From Helicobacter equorum (GTDB lineage: Bacteria; Campylobacterota; Campylobacteria; Campylobacterales; Helicobacteraceae): DNA of 39,394 nt. Below, one piece after another: positions 1 to 9,125 of this stretch. The DNA lies in assembly GCF_900198655.1 (NCBI RefSeq), contig NZ_FZPO01000007.1, positions 1 to 39,394 on the forward strand, given 5' to 3'. The translations under genes were made by a program, and so were the position numbers. The notes under the pieces were generated by a model, which had not been told where the DNA came from, searched no databases, and saw only the letters and a list, made by a program, of their open reading frames with translations. How positions within the stretch are numbered: the first letter of the stretch is position 1; each line of letters opens with the position of its first letter.

Positions 1-42
1 TTATCCTAATACTCCAGCCTTTAGTGTGCGGACAGGATCGTG

Positions 43-1083
43 TCATTTTGCGCGTCTTTCCCACTCATATGCACTTTTGATGATGTAGGCGAGATCATTA
101 AATCGTGGTTTCCAATCTGTGAGAGTGCAGATTTTAGTATTATCTGCAACAAGAATAGCAGGATCTCCTGCTCTACGATCAGAATCTAAGACCACAAAAT
201 CCACGCCACTTACCTTCTTTACCATTTGGATAACTTCAAGCACACTATAGCCTTGTCCATAACCCACATTAAAAATTTCACTTGTATTATGTGTTTGGAG
301 ATATTTTAGTGCGCTTAAATGGGCGTTTGCTAAATCATCGACATGTATATAGTCTCGCACGCAAGTGCTATCTTTGGTCGCATAATCTCTACCAAAAATA
401 TGCATCATCTCTCTTGATCCACATGCACATTCACATGCAACTTTGATGAGATGGGTTGCGTTTTTGGATCTTTGTCCCAAACCTTGTGCAGATTCTAAAA
501 GTTCTAGTGTGTTAGCGCTACTTGCTCCTGCAACATTAAAATAACGCAAAATAGCATAATTAAATTGTGGATAGGCACGATGTGTATCCATAAGCACACG
601 CTCACTCATCATTTTGCTCGCACCATATGGGTTAATAGGAGTTAGTGGAGCATTTTCTCGCACAGGCACAAGGCTTGCATCTGGTTCACCATATACCGCT
701 GCTGTAGAGCTAAAGATAAAGGTATTAATGCCATGTTTTATACAAAGCTCGATAAGTAGGGTAGTGTTTAGTGTATTGTTTTTGTAATATGTAAGTGGCA
801 GGGTCACAGATTCACTAACAATGAGTGAGGCAGCAAAATGCACAATTGCGTCGAATTTTTCTTGCGCCATAAGAGTAGAGAGGGTATGTGTGTCACCCAC
901 ATCACCCCTTATAAACCGCACGCGATCCCCAAAAACTTTTGCAATGTATGTGTAATTTTCCTCAAAACCTGTGCTTAGATTATCATAAATCACAATATGA
1001 GAATCTAGCTGTTGTGTGAGAAACCAAAATGCTGTGTGTGATCCTATATAGCCACTTGCACCAGTAAAGAGAAATTTTTTCAT
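43..1083 (-). CDS. galE: UDP-glucose 4-epimerase
   Basis: Interconverts UDP-glucose and UDP-galactose in the cytoplasm, supplying galactose for lipopolysaccharide and other glycans. The 346-residue product is a full-length short-chain dehydrogenase of the extended class. It opens with the NAD-binding glycine motif TGASGYIGSH (residues about 7-16) and has the catalytic Tyr-x-x-x-Lys as YGASK near residue 153, preceded by the FSSTAAVYGE segment that carries the catalytic Ser/Thr. The start is well placed behind an AAGGA ribosome site. Co-directional with fliI upstream across an 80-base gap. A GalE fits with the GT8 and GT10 glycosyltransferases elsewhere in the window, but that link is inference. 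Close relatives with 4-epimerase activity on N-acetylated sugars cannot be excluded. Confidence 0.95.
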   Translation of the reverse strand: MKKFLFTGASGYIGSHTAFWFLTQQLDSHIVIYDNLSTGFEENYTYIAKVFGDRVRFIRGDVGDTHTLSTLMAQEKFDAIVHFAASLIVSESVTLPLTYYKNNTLNTTLLIELCIKHGINTFIFSSTAAVYGEPDASLVPVRENAPLTPINPYGASKMMSERVLMDTHRAYPQFNYAILRYFNVAGASSANTLELLESAQGLGQRSKNATHLIKVACECACGSREMMHIFGRDYATKDSTCVRDYIHVDDLANAHLSALKYLQTHNTSEIFNVGYGQGYSVLEVIQMVKKVSGVDFVVLDSDRRAGDPAILVADNTKICTLTDWKPRFNDLAYIIKSAYEWERRAK

Positions 1084-1165
1084 ACCTATTCCTTGTTAAA
1101 GATTTGTTAGAGATTCTTATACATGCAACTTAATAGATTTTTTGAGATTGTAGCATATATTAGTC

Positions 1166-2485
1166 TTAGCTCATAATGACTTGAAGTTGTTCTATGATTT
1201 TTTGGTATTCCCAAATGTCTTTAAACTCTTGGCTTAAAAATTCCTCCATAAGAAGTTTTTTTCCTAGTGCCTCATCAAGTTCAGGATCATTGCCTTTTTG
1301 GTAAGCACCAATGCGCAATAAAACTTCATTTTCTTTCAATAGTGCATATAGTCGTCGAAATTTTCTTACTACTTGTAGATGTGGTGGCGTGATAACATCA
1401 TTAATGACCCTCGAGGCAGAGTTTAGGATATTGATTGGTGGATAGATTCCAGAATCTGTGAGTTCGCGTGAAAGCACAATATGCCCATCAAGGATAGAGC
1501 GACTTTGATCAGCGATAGGATCGTTGAGGTCATCGCCTTCAGTGAGTACGGTAAAAAATGCCGTGATAGATCCCACGCCTTCTTCTTTTCCGGCACGCTC
1601 CATAAGTTGGGGTAAAATCGTGAGAGAAGAAGGTGGATAGCCTTTGCTTGTAGGTGGCTCACCAAGTGCCAAGCCTATTTCACGTTGCGCCATAGCAAAA
1701 CGCGTGATAGAATCCATGATAAATAAGACATCTTGCCCTTGTTCTTTAAAATACTCGGCAATAGCCATAGCACTAAATGCGCCATATTTACGCATAAGTG
1801 GCGAATCATCGCTTGTGGCTACAACAATAATAGTATTATTCATATTGTTATTGAGATTTTTTTGGATAAATTCTGGTACTTCTCTACCACGCTCACCTAT
1901 GAGGGCGATTACTTTGATAGGAGCTTTGCAACCACTAACAATCATTCCCATAAGTGTAGATTTACCCACACCAGATCCAGCAAAGATTCCCATTTTTTGT
2001 CCTTTGCCACAGGTGAGTAAGCCATCGATGCTTTTGACACCTACACTAAAGACCTCATTAATGACGCCTCGTTTGAGTGCGCTAATAGGTTCCCGCATAA
2101 GAGGAGTGCTAGATTCTGCATGTAGTGCTCCTTTGCCATCTATAGGGATTCCAAGTGGATTTATCACACGCCCCAAAAGTGCATTTCCCACAGGAATCTG
2201 TAAACCTTGCGTAATAACGCGGACATAATCCCCACTTTTTCGCCCCTCAACAAATGAAAAAGGATTGATATAAAAATGATCTTTTTCTATTGCGCTCACT
2301 ATACCCAAATCTTTTGTGCTGCGTTCTGATAGAGAATCTATGGGGTTAGAAAATTCAATAATATCTCCCACGCTTGGACGTATGCCACTCGCCACAATTA
2401 CATTTGGCATAATTTTGATGATACTACCATAGCTTGGAGAAAGGTTAGTGTTTTTAAGCTTTTGGCGAATTTCTTGTAATGACAT
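1166..2485 (-). CDS. fliI: Flagellar type III export ATPase FliI
   Basis: The ATPase that energises or primes export of flagellar rod, hook and filament subunits at the membrane base of the flagellum. The 439-residue product has the F1-beta-like fold: Walker A GSGVGKST near residue 170, a Walker B region with VLFIMDSITR, and the family segment GEPPTSKGYPPS. I place the start at the ATG at 2485 (MSLQEIRQKLK). An AGGAT stretch lies just upstream there; the longer frame to 2530 adds 15 residues with no family likeness. It is a lone flagellar gene here, which is normal for Helicobacter, where flagellar genes are scattered. It diverges from tig; see the shared promoter region. Confidence 0.95.
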   Translation of the reverse strand: MSLQEIRQKLKNTNLSPSYGSIIKIMPNVIVASGIRPSVGDIIEFSNPIDSLSERSTKDLGIVSAIEKDHFYINPFSFVEGRKSGDYVRVITQGLQIPVGNALLGRVINPLGIPIDGKGALHAESSTPLMREPISALKRGVINEVFSVGVKSIDGLLTCGKGQKMGIFAGSGVGKSTLMGMIVSGCKAPIKVIALIGERGREVPEFIQKNLNNNMNNTIIVVATSDDSPLMRKYGAFSAMAIAEYFKEQGQDVLFIMDSITRFAMAQREIGLALGEPPTSKGYPPSSLTILPQLMERAGKEEGVGSITAFFTVLTEGDDLNDPIADQSRSILDGHIVLSRELTDSGIYPPINILNSASRVINDVITPPHLQVVRKFRRLYALLKENEVLLRIGAYQKGNDPELDEALGKKLLMEEFLSQEFKDIWEYQKIIEQLQVIMS

Positions 2486-2523
2486 AAATATCCTAAATTT
2501 TTTTAAGGTTTTTTTAGTTAAAA

Positions 2524-2545
2524 TCGCCAAATTATACTTGAGTAA
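2524..2545. promoter_or_regulatory. Divergent promoter pair for fliI and tig
   Basis: The 80-base gap between the two gene starts holds ATTATACT at 2531-2538. Read on plus, TATACT at 2533-2538 is a good -10 hexamer for tig, giving a leader of about 20 bases. Read on minus, TATAAT at 2536-2531 is a perfect -10 for fliI, giving a leader of about 40 bases. The two hexamers overlap, so only one polymerase could occupy the site at a time. T-tracts replace a -35 box, as is usual for the housekeeping sigma factor in this group. I saw no sigma-28 or sigma-54 consensus for fliI. Confidence 0.45.
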
Positions 2546-2565
2546 ATATTAAATTAAGGAATTGT

Positions 2566-3942
2566 ATGAATCTACAAACAAAAAGTCTGGATAGTGCAAA
2601 TGCTGTGGTAAGTGGTGTGATTTCACAAGGTGTGTTGGAGCAAAAAACACAAGATGTGATTAAAAAAATCGCCAAGAGTGTGAAAATAGATGGTTTTAGA
2701 AAAGGTAAGGTTCCAGCACATCTTATACAATCACGATACAAAGATCAAATAGATAAAGATTCTAAGCAAGAGGCGGTGCAAGATCTTTTGCAAGCGGGTT
2801 TGAAGAATCTTGGTATAGAGCCTCAAGCAATGCTTGGGAATCCACTTATTTCAAAATTTGAGAGTAAAGACAACACTATTGATGTAGAGATAAAAATTAG
2901 TACAACACCAGAATTTAGCCTTGATAAAGTCGAAGATTGTGTGCCAGAAGTACAACTTAAGTCTGTAAGCACTAAAGAAATTGATGAGCGTTTGGTAGAG
3001 ATCGCTAACTCCCGTGCCCCACTTTCTGAAGTAACGCAAGATAGGGCATTACAAAAAGATGACACGGCGGTTATTGATTTCGAAGGTTTTGTTGATGGGA
3101 AAGTTTTTGATGGTGGTAAAGCACAAAACTTTAACCTCACCATTGGATCGAATCAATTTATTCCAGGCTTTGAAGATGCGCTTATTGGTATGAAAAAGGG
3201 CGAAAAACGAGATATTGAAGTAACATTCCCAAAAGATTATCAAGCTACACATTTAGCGGGGAAACCAGCGACTTTTGCTATCACATTGCATAAAATTATG
3301 CAAAAAGATGCAGTGGCAATTGATGAAGCATTTGCAAAAAGTATGTTGGGTCAGGATGCGACACTTGAGAGCTTAAAAGATGCGATAAAAGGGCAGCTTG
3401 AGATGGAACATAAAACAAACCTCTATAATAAGGAGCTAAAAGAAACATTGCTCCAAGCCTTGCTAAAAGAGATTACCTTTGATCTTCCTGAATTGATTGT
3501 TGAGCAAGAAATGGATATTTTATTCAGAAATGCATTAAATACTATGTCAAAAGAAGAGTTTGATACGCTTAAAAATGATGAACAAAAAGCAAGACAAAAG
3601 CGCGATAGCTTCAAAGAAGATGCAAAAAAGAGTGTGCAAATCACATTCATTATGGATGCTTTAGCACGCAAACATAATATTGTAATTCAAGATAATGAAG
3701 CATTACAAACAATCTATTATGAAGCAATGATGACGGGACAAGATCCAAAAGCGGCTATTGAGTATTATCAAAAAAGTAATCTCTTACCAGCAATTAAAAT
3801 GGCTATGATAGAAGATAGAGTACTAACTTTTTTACTAGATTCTAAATTAGAATCTAACACAGATACAAAAAGTGCAAGCACCAAAGAACCAAAAGCCTCT
3901 AATTCAAAGTCTAGCAAACAAACATCAGATACTTTAGCATAA
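2566..3942 (+). CDS. tig: Trigger factor (ribosome-associated chaperone)
   Basis: Binds the ribosome exit tunnel and shields nascent chains; also has peptidyl-prolyl isomerase activity. The 458-residue product has the three expected parts. The N-terminal ribosome-binding domain carries the signature FRKGKVPAHLI (the family GFRxGxxP loop, residues about 44-54). An FKBP-like isomerase domain covers roughly residues 155-240 with DTAVIDFEGFVDGKVFDGG and FIPGFEDALIGMKKGE. A helical C-terminal chaperone domain ends in a Ser/Lys/Thr-rich tail of about 25 residues. It begins a plus-strand run with clpP ten bases downstream; the tig-clpP pairing is widespread in bacteria. Confidence 0.96.
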   Translation: MNLQTKSLDSANAVVSGVISQGVLEQKTQDVIKKIAKSVKIDGFRKGKVPAHLIQSRYKDQIDKDSKQEAVQDLLQAGLKNLGIEPQAMLGNPLISKFESKDNTIDVEIKISTTPEFSLDKVEDCVPEVQLKSVSTKEIDERLVEIANSRAPLSEVTQDRALQKDDTAVIDFEGFVDGKVFDGGKAQNFNLTIGSNQFIPGFEDALIGMKKGEKRDIEVTFPKDYQATHLAGKPATFAITLHKIMQKDAVAIDEAFAKSMLGQDATLESLKDAIKGQLEMEHKTNLYNKELKETLLQALLKEITFDLPELIVEQEMDILFRNALNTMSKEEFDTLKNDEQKARQKRDSFKEDAKKSVQITFIMDALARKHNIVIQDNEALQTIYYEAMMTGQDPKAAIEYYQKSNLLPAIKMAMIEDRVLTFLLDSKLESNTDTKSASTKEPKASNSKSSKQTSDTLA

Positions 3943-3951
3943 AGGGTACTT

Positions 3952-4542
3952 ATGAGTGGATATATTCCTTATGTGATAGAGCGCACAGGACGTGGTGAGC
4001 GAAGTTATGATATTTATTCTCGCCTATTAAAAGATCGTATTATTCTGTTAAGTGGCGAGATTAATGATTATGTTGCTTCTTCGATTGTCGCACAGCTTTT
4101 ATTTTTAGAAGCAGAAGATCCAGAAAAGGACATAAATTTTTATATTAACTCTCCGGGTGGTGTTATTACAAGTGCTTTTAGCATTTATGACACGATGCAT
4201 TATATTCGCCCCGATGTTTGCACAATTTGTATCGGACAAGCAGCAAGTGCAGGAGCTTTTTTACTTAGTAGTGGCACAAAGGGCAAGCGCTATTCATTGC
4301 CAAATTCTCGTATTATGATTCACCAACCATTGGGTGGAGCGCAAGGACAAGCCACGGATATTGAGATTCAAGCACAAGAGATTTTGCGCCTTAAAAAAAC
4401 GCTTAATGAAATTATGGCACACAATACTGGGCAGAATATCAAGAAAATTTCACAAGATACTGAGCGAGATTTTTTCATGAGTAGTGCACAGGCTAAAGAA
4501 TATGGACTAATTGATGAGATTTTAAACAAAAGCTTGAAGTAG
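3952..4542 (+). CDS. clpP: ATP-dependent Clp protease proteolytic subunit
   Basis: Serine peptidase core that degrades proteins unfolded by ClpA or ClpX in the cytoplasm. The 196-residue product has the full catalytic triad: Ser99 in GQAASAGAF, His124 in IMIHQPLGG and Asp173 in ERDFFM, with the Pro-Gly-Gly oxyanion loop NSPGG at about 67-70. Length is typical for the family and nothing is missing. It lies ten bases after tig and nine bases before the GGDEF-like gene, so the three are very probably cotranscribed. Confidence 0.97.
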   Translation: MSGYIPYVIERTGRGERSYDIYSRLLKDRIILLSGEINDYVASSIVAQLLFLEAEDPEKDINFYINSPGGVITSAFSIYDTMHYIRPDVCTICIGQAASAGAFLLSSGTKGKRYSLPNSRIMIHQPLGGAQGQATDIEIQAQEILRLKKTLNEIMAHNTGQNIKKISQDTERDFFMSSAQAKEYGLIDEILNKSLK

Positions 4543-4550
4543 AGTGGGAT

Positions 4551-5666
4551 ATGCCAGATAACAACAATGATTTTTTTGGAAGTTTGGGGTTAGAGCTAGA
4601 GAATGATGTATCTAGTGGTTATGCTGATGAGAGTGCAGACACCACTGATAACATTACAAAAGAAAAGCTTAGCGAAATTTCTAGAAAGACATTTCAAATG
4701 CTTGATGATGAACATATTTTTCCGTTTCCAGAAAATTTTGAGAGCATTTTTGAGCGTAACCTCAATAAGGAACAAAACGAAGATGTTAGGAATAAAATTC
4801 GTAATGTGTTGGAATCTCGGCATAACAATGCGAATGTGATTGCACTTGAAACCGCCATAAATAAAAGTTTTACAAATCTTAAGAGTATTTTTGAGCAGGT
4901 TGGGGTACTTTGCAAACAATTAGAAAATTTTGAAAACAAGATGTTCTCACAGCTTGGAGAGATTGATAAGATTGAAAATCCTCTTGCGGTGAAAAATGCT
5001 ATCACGATTCTTCTCAATAGTGCCAACACAGCATATAAAAGAATCTTTGGTCAAACAAAAGTTGTGGTGGAAAACTACACCAAAATGTATGAAGATTTTT
5101 TAAATATCAAAAAAAAATCTATGTTTGATGTCGTGCTTGGTATCTATAACAAGCAGTTTTTTTTCCAAAAACTTGATCGAGAGTGTCTTATTGGGAAGGA
5201 TTTTGCTGGAGAAAACGCGCTTTTTATCGTGGCACTTAGTGATACACTCTTAGATAGCCTAAAAAGCAAAAAATCACTCATCAGTGCTACCAAGATGATT
5301 TCTAAAATTTTGCTTGATAAAATCGGGAAAGAAGATAGTATTTGCGCACTACGTGATACAGAGCTTGCTATTTTTATGAAAAATGTAAGTTATTCTAGCA
5401 TTCGTGATGTGGGCACGCAACTTATTGATTCACTCAAAAAAAGCACAGTATTTTTAGATGATGTGCAAATTGCCTTAGATGTGGTCGTAGGTGCGACAAA
5501 ATTTGATCCAAACAACACACCGCAAGAAAACATACAAAACGTTAGAACAGCTTTAGAGGTCGCAAAATCAGAAAACAAAAAGCTTGAGATCTTTAAACAG
5601 AGCTCTAGTGAGGATACACAAGAAGGGGATTTTGATAGTGATTTTGGAAATTTTGAAATACCCTGA
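4551..5666 (+). CDS. Degenerate GGDEF-domain protein
   Basis: A 371-residue protein. Residues 1-190 are mostly predicted helical and unfamiliar, with Phe/Pro-rich [11 protein letters not shown] at 57-67. From about 191 ([21 protein letters not shown]) to 360 the chain has the layout of a GGDEF domain, including the start motif that normally reads as D-x-L-T-x-L-x-N-R. Where the active site GGDEF should be, the protein reads RDTEL (residues 268-272), so the two glycines that hold GTP and the first metal-binding acidic residue are altered. Cyclic-di-GMP synthesis is therefore unlikely, and a binding or regulatory role is inferred. It sits inside the tig-clpP-def cluster and its end overlaps def by 29 bases, so translational coupling is likely. 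Confidence 0.75.
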   Translation: MPDNNNDFFGSLGLELENDVSSGYADESADTTDNITKEKLSEISRKTFQMLDDEHIFPFPENFESIFERNLNKEQNEDVRNKIRNVLESRHNNANVIALETAINKSFTNLKSIFEQVGVLCKQLENFENKMFSQLGEIDKIENPLAVKNAITILLNSANTAYKRIFGQTKVVVENYTKMYEDFLNIKKKSMFDVVLGIYNKQFFFQKLDRECLIGKDFAGENALFIVALSDTLLDSLKSKKSLISATKMISKILLDKIGKEDSICALRDTELAIFMKNVSYSSIRDVGTQLIDSLKKSTVFLDDVQIALDVVVGATKFDPNNTPQENIQNVRTALEVAKSENKKLEIFKQSSSEDTQEGDFDSDFGNFEIP

Positions 5667-6144
5667 TAAGCGGCTCCGCAAGAAGTCAAAGCCTGTAGAG
5701 GTGTTTGATGAGGCTCTGCATACATTGCTTGATGATATGTATGAGACAATGATTGAACATAATGGCGTGGGATTGGCGGCAATACAAGTGGGTGTGGATA
5801 AGCAGATTCTTGTTATTAATATTCCACGCCAAGAGGATAATGAGCAACACAAAGAGGATATGCTTGAGATTATTAACCCTGTGTTTTTGAAACAAGAGGG
5901 CGAGATCGTATGGAATGAAGGCTGTCTGTCTGTGCCAGAATATTATGAAGAGACAAAGCGTTTTTCACATGTTACGCTCGCGTATAAGGATCGTTTTGGA
6001 AACGATAAAGTCCTCCAAGCTGATGATTTTTTGAGTGTGGCACTTCAGCATGAGATCGATCATCTCAATGGTATGCTTTTTGTCGATAAGCTTCCTATTC
6101 TCAAGCGTAAGAAATTTGAGAAAGAGCGCAAAAAGACAAAATAA
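5638..6144 (+). CDS. def: Peptide deformylase
   Basis: Removes the formyl group from the initiator methionine of new proteins; a metal enzyme of the cytoplasm. All three family motifs are present: [13 protein letters not shown] (metal-ligand Cys) and HEIDH (two metal-ligand His plus the catalytic Glu). I choose the GTG at 5638 as the start. It gives a 168-residue protein beginning with the family's V/M-x-LEIL-x-YPDKRLR, and an AAGGGG ribosome site at 5623-5628 lies nine bases upstream. A longer frame from 5584 exists but has no family likeness. The gene begins inside the 3' end of the GGDEF-like gene. Confidence 0.95.
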   Translation: MILEILKYPDKRLRKKSKPVEVFDEALHTLLDDMYETMIEHNGVGLAAIQVGVDKQILVINIPRQEDNEQHKEDMLEIINPVFLKQEGEIVWNEGCLSVPEYYEETKRFSHVTLAYKDRFGNDKVLQADDFLSVALQHEIDHLNGMLFVDKLPILKRKKFEKERKKTK

Positions 6145-6163
6145 GCGTTGTTAGATTCTAAGC

Positions 6164-7705
6164 ATGACAAATAAAATTTTTTGTGCAAGCTTGGTTGGCA
6201 CCCAAACAAAGATTATCGAGATAGAATCCGCTTTTACAAGGGGGTTGCCAAGTTTTAGTATCACAGGGCTTGCGACAAGCTCTATCCAAGAATCTAAACA
6301 ACGCGTTCAATCCGCACTTGCCAAGACAGGCTTTACGCTCCCACCGCTAAAAATTACTATTAATCTCTCGCCATCAGATATTGCCAAAAGTGGTAGCTAT
6401 TTTGACTTGCCTATCGCGCTTATTTTGCATTCTATGAATCTAGAGCTTAGGGAGCCGTGGTTTGCTTTTGGTGAGTTAGGACTTGATGGAGTAATTAAAT
6501 ATACCCAAAGTATTTTTCCATTACTTTTTGATCTTGCCGTGTTATCGCCAAATGCCAATGTCATTGTTCCCGAATGCGCACAAGAGATTTTAGGCGTGAT
6601 TCCTAATCTTTGTTTGCATTTTGCTAAGGATTTATCACAAGCACTTGAAATTTTAGATGCCCAAGATTCTACATGGAATATGCAAGATACCAAAGATACA
6701 AGACCCACAAATACACCAAAGAATCTAGATTTTATGCATCTTGAAATAGAGGGTAAGCGTTACTATTATACACAAGATTTTGCGCTAGATTTTGCACAAG
6801 TTCGCGGACAAGAAATGGCTAAGCGTGCAGCTCTTATATCTGCTGTAGGGTTGCATAATATTATTTTTGAAGGCAGTCCTGGTTGTGGTAAAAGTATGAT
6901 TGCCCAAAGAATGCGCTATATTCTTCCGCCTATGAGTCTTACAGAAATTATGCATACGCTAAAACTTCAATCTTTGAGTGCGCAAGGATGCACATATTCT
7001 CCACTGCGTCCATTTAGAAACCCTCATCAAAGTGCTTCAAAAGCAAGTATTTTGGGATCTGCTACGCAGTTTGAACCAAAGCCCGGTGAGGTGGCACTTG
7101 CACATAATGGAATCTTGTTTTTTGATGAATTGCCACATTTTAAACGCGATATTTTAGAATCTCTGCGTGAGCCTTTAGAAAACCATAAACTTAGTATTTC
7201 TAGGGTGCATTCTAAGCTTGAATATGAGACTTTATTTTTATTTATTGGGGCGCAAAACCCTTGTCCTTGCGGTAATTTACTAAGCTCTATAAAGGAATGT
7301 CGTTGTCAAGAAAAAGAGATTAGATCGTATAAAAATCGCCTTAGTGAGCCATTTTTGGATCGGATTGATATATTTGTGCAAATGACAGAAGAATCTGTAA
7401 TACACACAGAATCTAACTTAGATTCTAGGCATATGCAAGAAATGGTGTTTGAAGCATTTGTGTTTGCCAAAAATAGAGGACAACATGGCTTTAATGGTAA
7501 GTTAAGTGAAAGGGAGATTGAGCAATTTTGTGTATTAGATTCTGAAAGTCACACACTTTTGCAACAAGCAAGTGTGCGTTTTGGCTTAAGTATGCGCGCA
7601 CAAAATAAACTTAAAAAAGTGGCGCGATCAATTGCGGATTTGGCTAAAAGCGAAATGATTATGAAGTCTCATATTTTAGAGGCACTTTCCTATCGACATG
7701 TGTAG
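6164..7705 (+). CDS. comM: YifB/ComM-family AAA+ ATPase (Mg-chelatase-like)
   Basis: A 513-residue member of the ComM/YifB family. In other bacteria ComM is a helicase that extends heteroduplex during natural transformation. The N-terminal part (1-170) has the family's GLPSFSITGLATSSIQESKQR and LPPLKITINLSPSDIAKSG. The AAA+ core has Walker A EGSPGCGKS near residue 240, Walker B ILFFDELPHF, and a small zinc-finger-like loop with PCPCGN and CRC near 360-375. The C-terminal ends with the helical SMRAQNKLKKVARSIADL segment. Helicobacters are often naturally competent, so a role in transformation fits, but it is inferred. It follows def by 19 bases. Confidence 0.9.
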   Translation: MTNKIFCASLVGTQTKIIEIESAFTRGLPSFSITGLATSSIQESKQRVQSALAKTGFTLPPLKITINLSPSDIAKSGSYFDLPIALILHSMNLELREPWFAFGELGLDGVIKYTQSIFPLLFDLAVLSPNANVIVPECAQEILGVIPNLCLHFAKDLSQALEILDAQDSTWNMQDTKDTRPTNTPKNLDFMHLEIEGKRYYYTQDFALDFAQVRGQEMAKRAALISAVGLHNIIFEGSPGCGKSMIAQRMRYILPPMSLTEIMHTLKLQSLSAQGCTYSPLRPFRNPHQSASKASILGSATQFEPKPGEVALAHNGILFFDELPHFKRDILESLREPLENHKLSISRVHSKLEYETLFLFIGAQNPCPCGNLLSSIKECRCQEKEIRSYKNRLSEPFLDRIDIFVQMTEESVIHTESNLDSRHMQEMVFEAFVFAKNRGQHGFNGKLSEREIEQFCVLDSESHTLLQQASVRFGLSMRAQNKLKKVARSIADLAKSEMIMKSHILEALSYRHV

Positions 7706-7734
7706 GGTGTAAGACTAGTGGCTATAGCGTGACC

Positions 7735-8319
7735 TTAGAGATCAAGAGTTGGTGTGATTGCAAAACTTCGCCGATGAAATGGCGTATAGCCATACCGCAA
7801 GATTGCTTGTATATGAGTTTTGGTGCCATAGCCTTTATTGCTAGCTAGATTATAGTGTGGGTATTGTTCGTGGAGTTGGTGCATTTGTGTATCTTTTGCC
7901 ACTTTGGCTAAAATAGATGCTGCGCCAATAAGCAGATGTTTAGAATCTCCCTTGATGAGTGTCTGTAATGTTTGTGGGGCTTTGAGCGTAAGTCCAAAGG
8001 TAGTGTTGCCATCAAAGATAAATGTATGGGTTTGTGAGGAAAAATATGTCGTGATTTCTGTAAGCGCATTTTTTAGACAGGTGCTTAACCCTTGTGAATC
8101 TATCTGTGTGGCAGTTTTTTCGACTATGTGATATGCGATATGATGTTGTTGTGCGAGGATTTGTAAGCCTTGTGCAATGGCTTTTCGCTTAGATTCAGAG
8201 AGTTTTTTACTATCTTTGATACCTAGATTCTGTAAGGTTTCTTCTGTGCCTAACACGCCACACATAAACATACTGCCACATATGCATCCACGACCAGCCT
8301 CATCAATCCCACAAATCAT
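7735..8319 (-). CDS. rnhB: Ribonuclease HII
   Basis: Cleaves RNA in RNA-DNA hybrids and starts removal of single ribonucleotides from DNA. The 194-residue product starts with the hallmark GIDEAGRG. It has further acidic active-site positions in GIKDSKKLS and the FDGNTTFG region, and the typical basic SNKGYGTKTHIQAI near the end. I take the ATG at 8319, preceded by AAGGGAAA; the extra ten residues up to 8349 are not family-like. It converges with the comM-like gene, with 29 bases between stops and no obvious hairpin. Confidence 0.94.
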   Translation of the reverse strand: MICGIDEAGRGCICGSMFMCGVLGTEETLQNLGIKDSKKLSESKRKAIAQGLQILAQQHHIAYHIVEKTATQIDSQGLSTCLKNALTEITTYFSSQTHTFIFDGNTTFGLTLKAPQTLQTLIKGDSKHLLIGAASILAKVAKDTQMHQLHEQYPHYNLASNKGYGTKTHIQAILRYGYTPFHRRSFAITPTLDL

Positions 8320-8390
8320 GCAATTTCCCTTGTATGCTGTATTTATCATACATTAGAGTATAAAATTAAAAATAAATATTACTAAAAAAG

Positions 8391-8518
8391 GAATATATTC
8401 TATAGATGATACAAATACACACATTTTGCTATAAAAAACTTAAAATTTAGTAAAATTTTACTTTTATTTTAGTCTTTTTCTTTATAATTTCGCTACTTGA
8501 AAGAATATATTCTCTCAA
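8391..8518 (+). promoter_or_regulatory. porGDAB promoter with stacked palindromes
   Basis: The 207-base A/T-rich gap before porG holds a perfect -10 hexamer TATAAT at 8483-8488, preceded by T-tracts. Three inverted repeats surround it. GAATATATTC is at 8391-8400. A perfect 14-base palindrome, AGTAAAATTTTACT, is at 8449-8462, about where a -35 box would be. A 22-base near-perfect palindrome lies at 8497-8518, with core AGAATATATTCT and outer arms TTGA and TCAA, over or just after the expected transcription start. The first and third share the same ten-base core. This looks like operator architecture; the regulator is unknown. Confidence 0.55.
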
Positions 8519-8547
8519 AGCACTTTATTAAGAAATAAGGAGTAAAA

Positions 8548-9108
8548 ATGCTAGAGATTAGGTGGCATTCGCGCGCTGGTCAAGGTGCGGTGACAGGAGC
8601 AAAAGGTCTAGCCGATGTGGTTGCTGGGACAGGCAAAGAAGTGCAAGCATTTGCATTTTATGGTTCAGCCAAGCGAGGGGCTGCAATGACAGCTTATAAT
8701 CGTATAGATTCAGAACCTATACTCAACCACGAGAAATTTATGAATCCTGATTATGTGCTTGTGATAGATCCCGGACTCGTTTTTATCACTGATATTTGTG
8801 AGCATGAAAAACCTACGACACAATATATTATTACAACACACCTCTCTAAAGATGAATTATTAGAGAAAAAGCCACAATTACAGGGCAAAAAGATTCACAC
8901 TCTTGATTGTATCAAAATTTCTCTCCAAGAGCTTGGCAAACCTATCCCTAATGCTCCTATGCTTGGTGCATTAATGAAAGTATCTGGGATTTTAGAGTTG
9001 GAATTTTTTCTTAAAGCTTTTACAAAAGTGCTTGGTAAAAAACTTCCACAAAAAGTCATTGATGGCAATATGGTAGCTATTAGACGCGCTTATGATGAAG
9101 TGCAATAA
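8548..9108 (+). CDS. porG: Pyruvate:ferredoxin/flavodoxin oxidoreductase, gamma subunit
   Basis: The gamma subunit of the four-subunit enzyme that oxidises pyruvate to acetyl-CoA and CO2, passing electrons to ferredoxin or flavodoxin. The 186-residue chain opens with the family segment EIRWHSRAGQGAVTGAKGLADV and continues with the SAKRGAAMTAYNRI motif typical of POR gamma domains. The ribosome site AAGGAG is clear. It is the first gene of a complete gamma-delta-alpha-beta set with gaps of 9-17 bases, the same order I know from Helicobacter pylori. This oxygen-sensitive enzyme replaces pyruvate dehydrogenase in microaerophilic epsilonproteobacteria. Confidence 0.95.
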   Translation: MLEIRWHSRAGQGAVTGAKGLADVVAGTGKEVQAFAFYGSAKRGAAMTAYNRIDSEPILNHEKFMNPDYVLVIDPGLVFITDICEHEKPTTQYIITTHLSKDELLEKKPQLQGKKIHTLDCIKISLQELGKPIPNAPMLGALMKVSGILELEFFLKAFTKVLGKKLPQKVIDGNMVAIRRAYDEVQ

Positions 9109-9125
9109 CGCATAAGGAGGTAGTA

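Noticed and set aside
1-42. Possible gene end on the minus strand at the window edge
   Set aside because: A stop codon at positions 3-1 is in frame with readthrough of the galE stop, but only 13 codons can be seen. Nothing can be supported.
1644-2228. A 194-codon plus-strand frame inside fliI
   Set aside because: Antisense to the ATPase core of fliI; no ribosome site and no recognisable domain.
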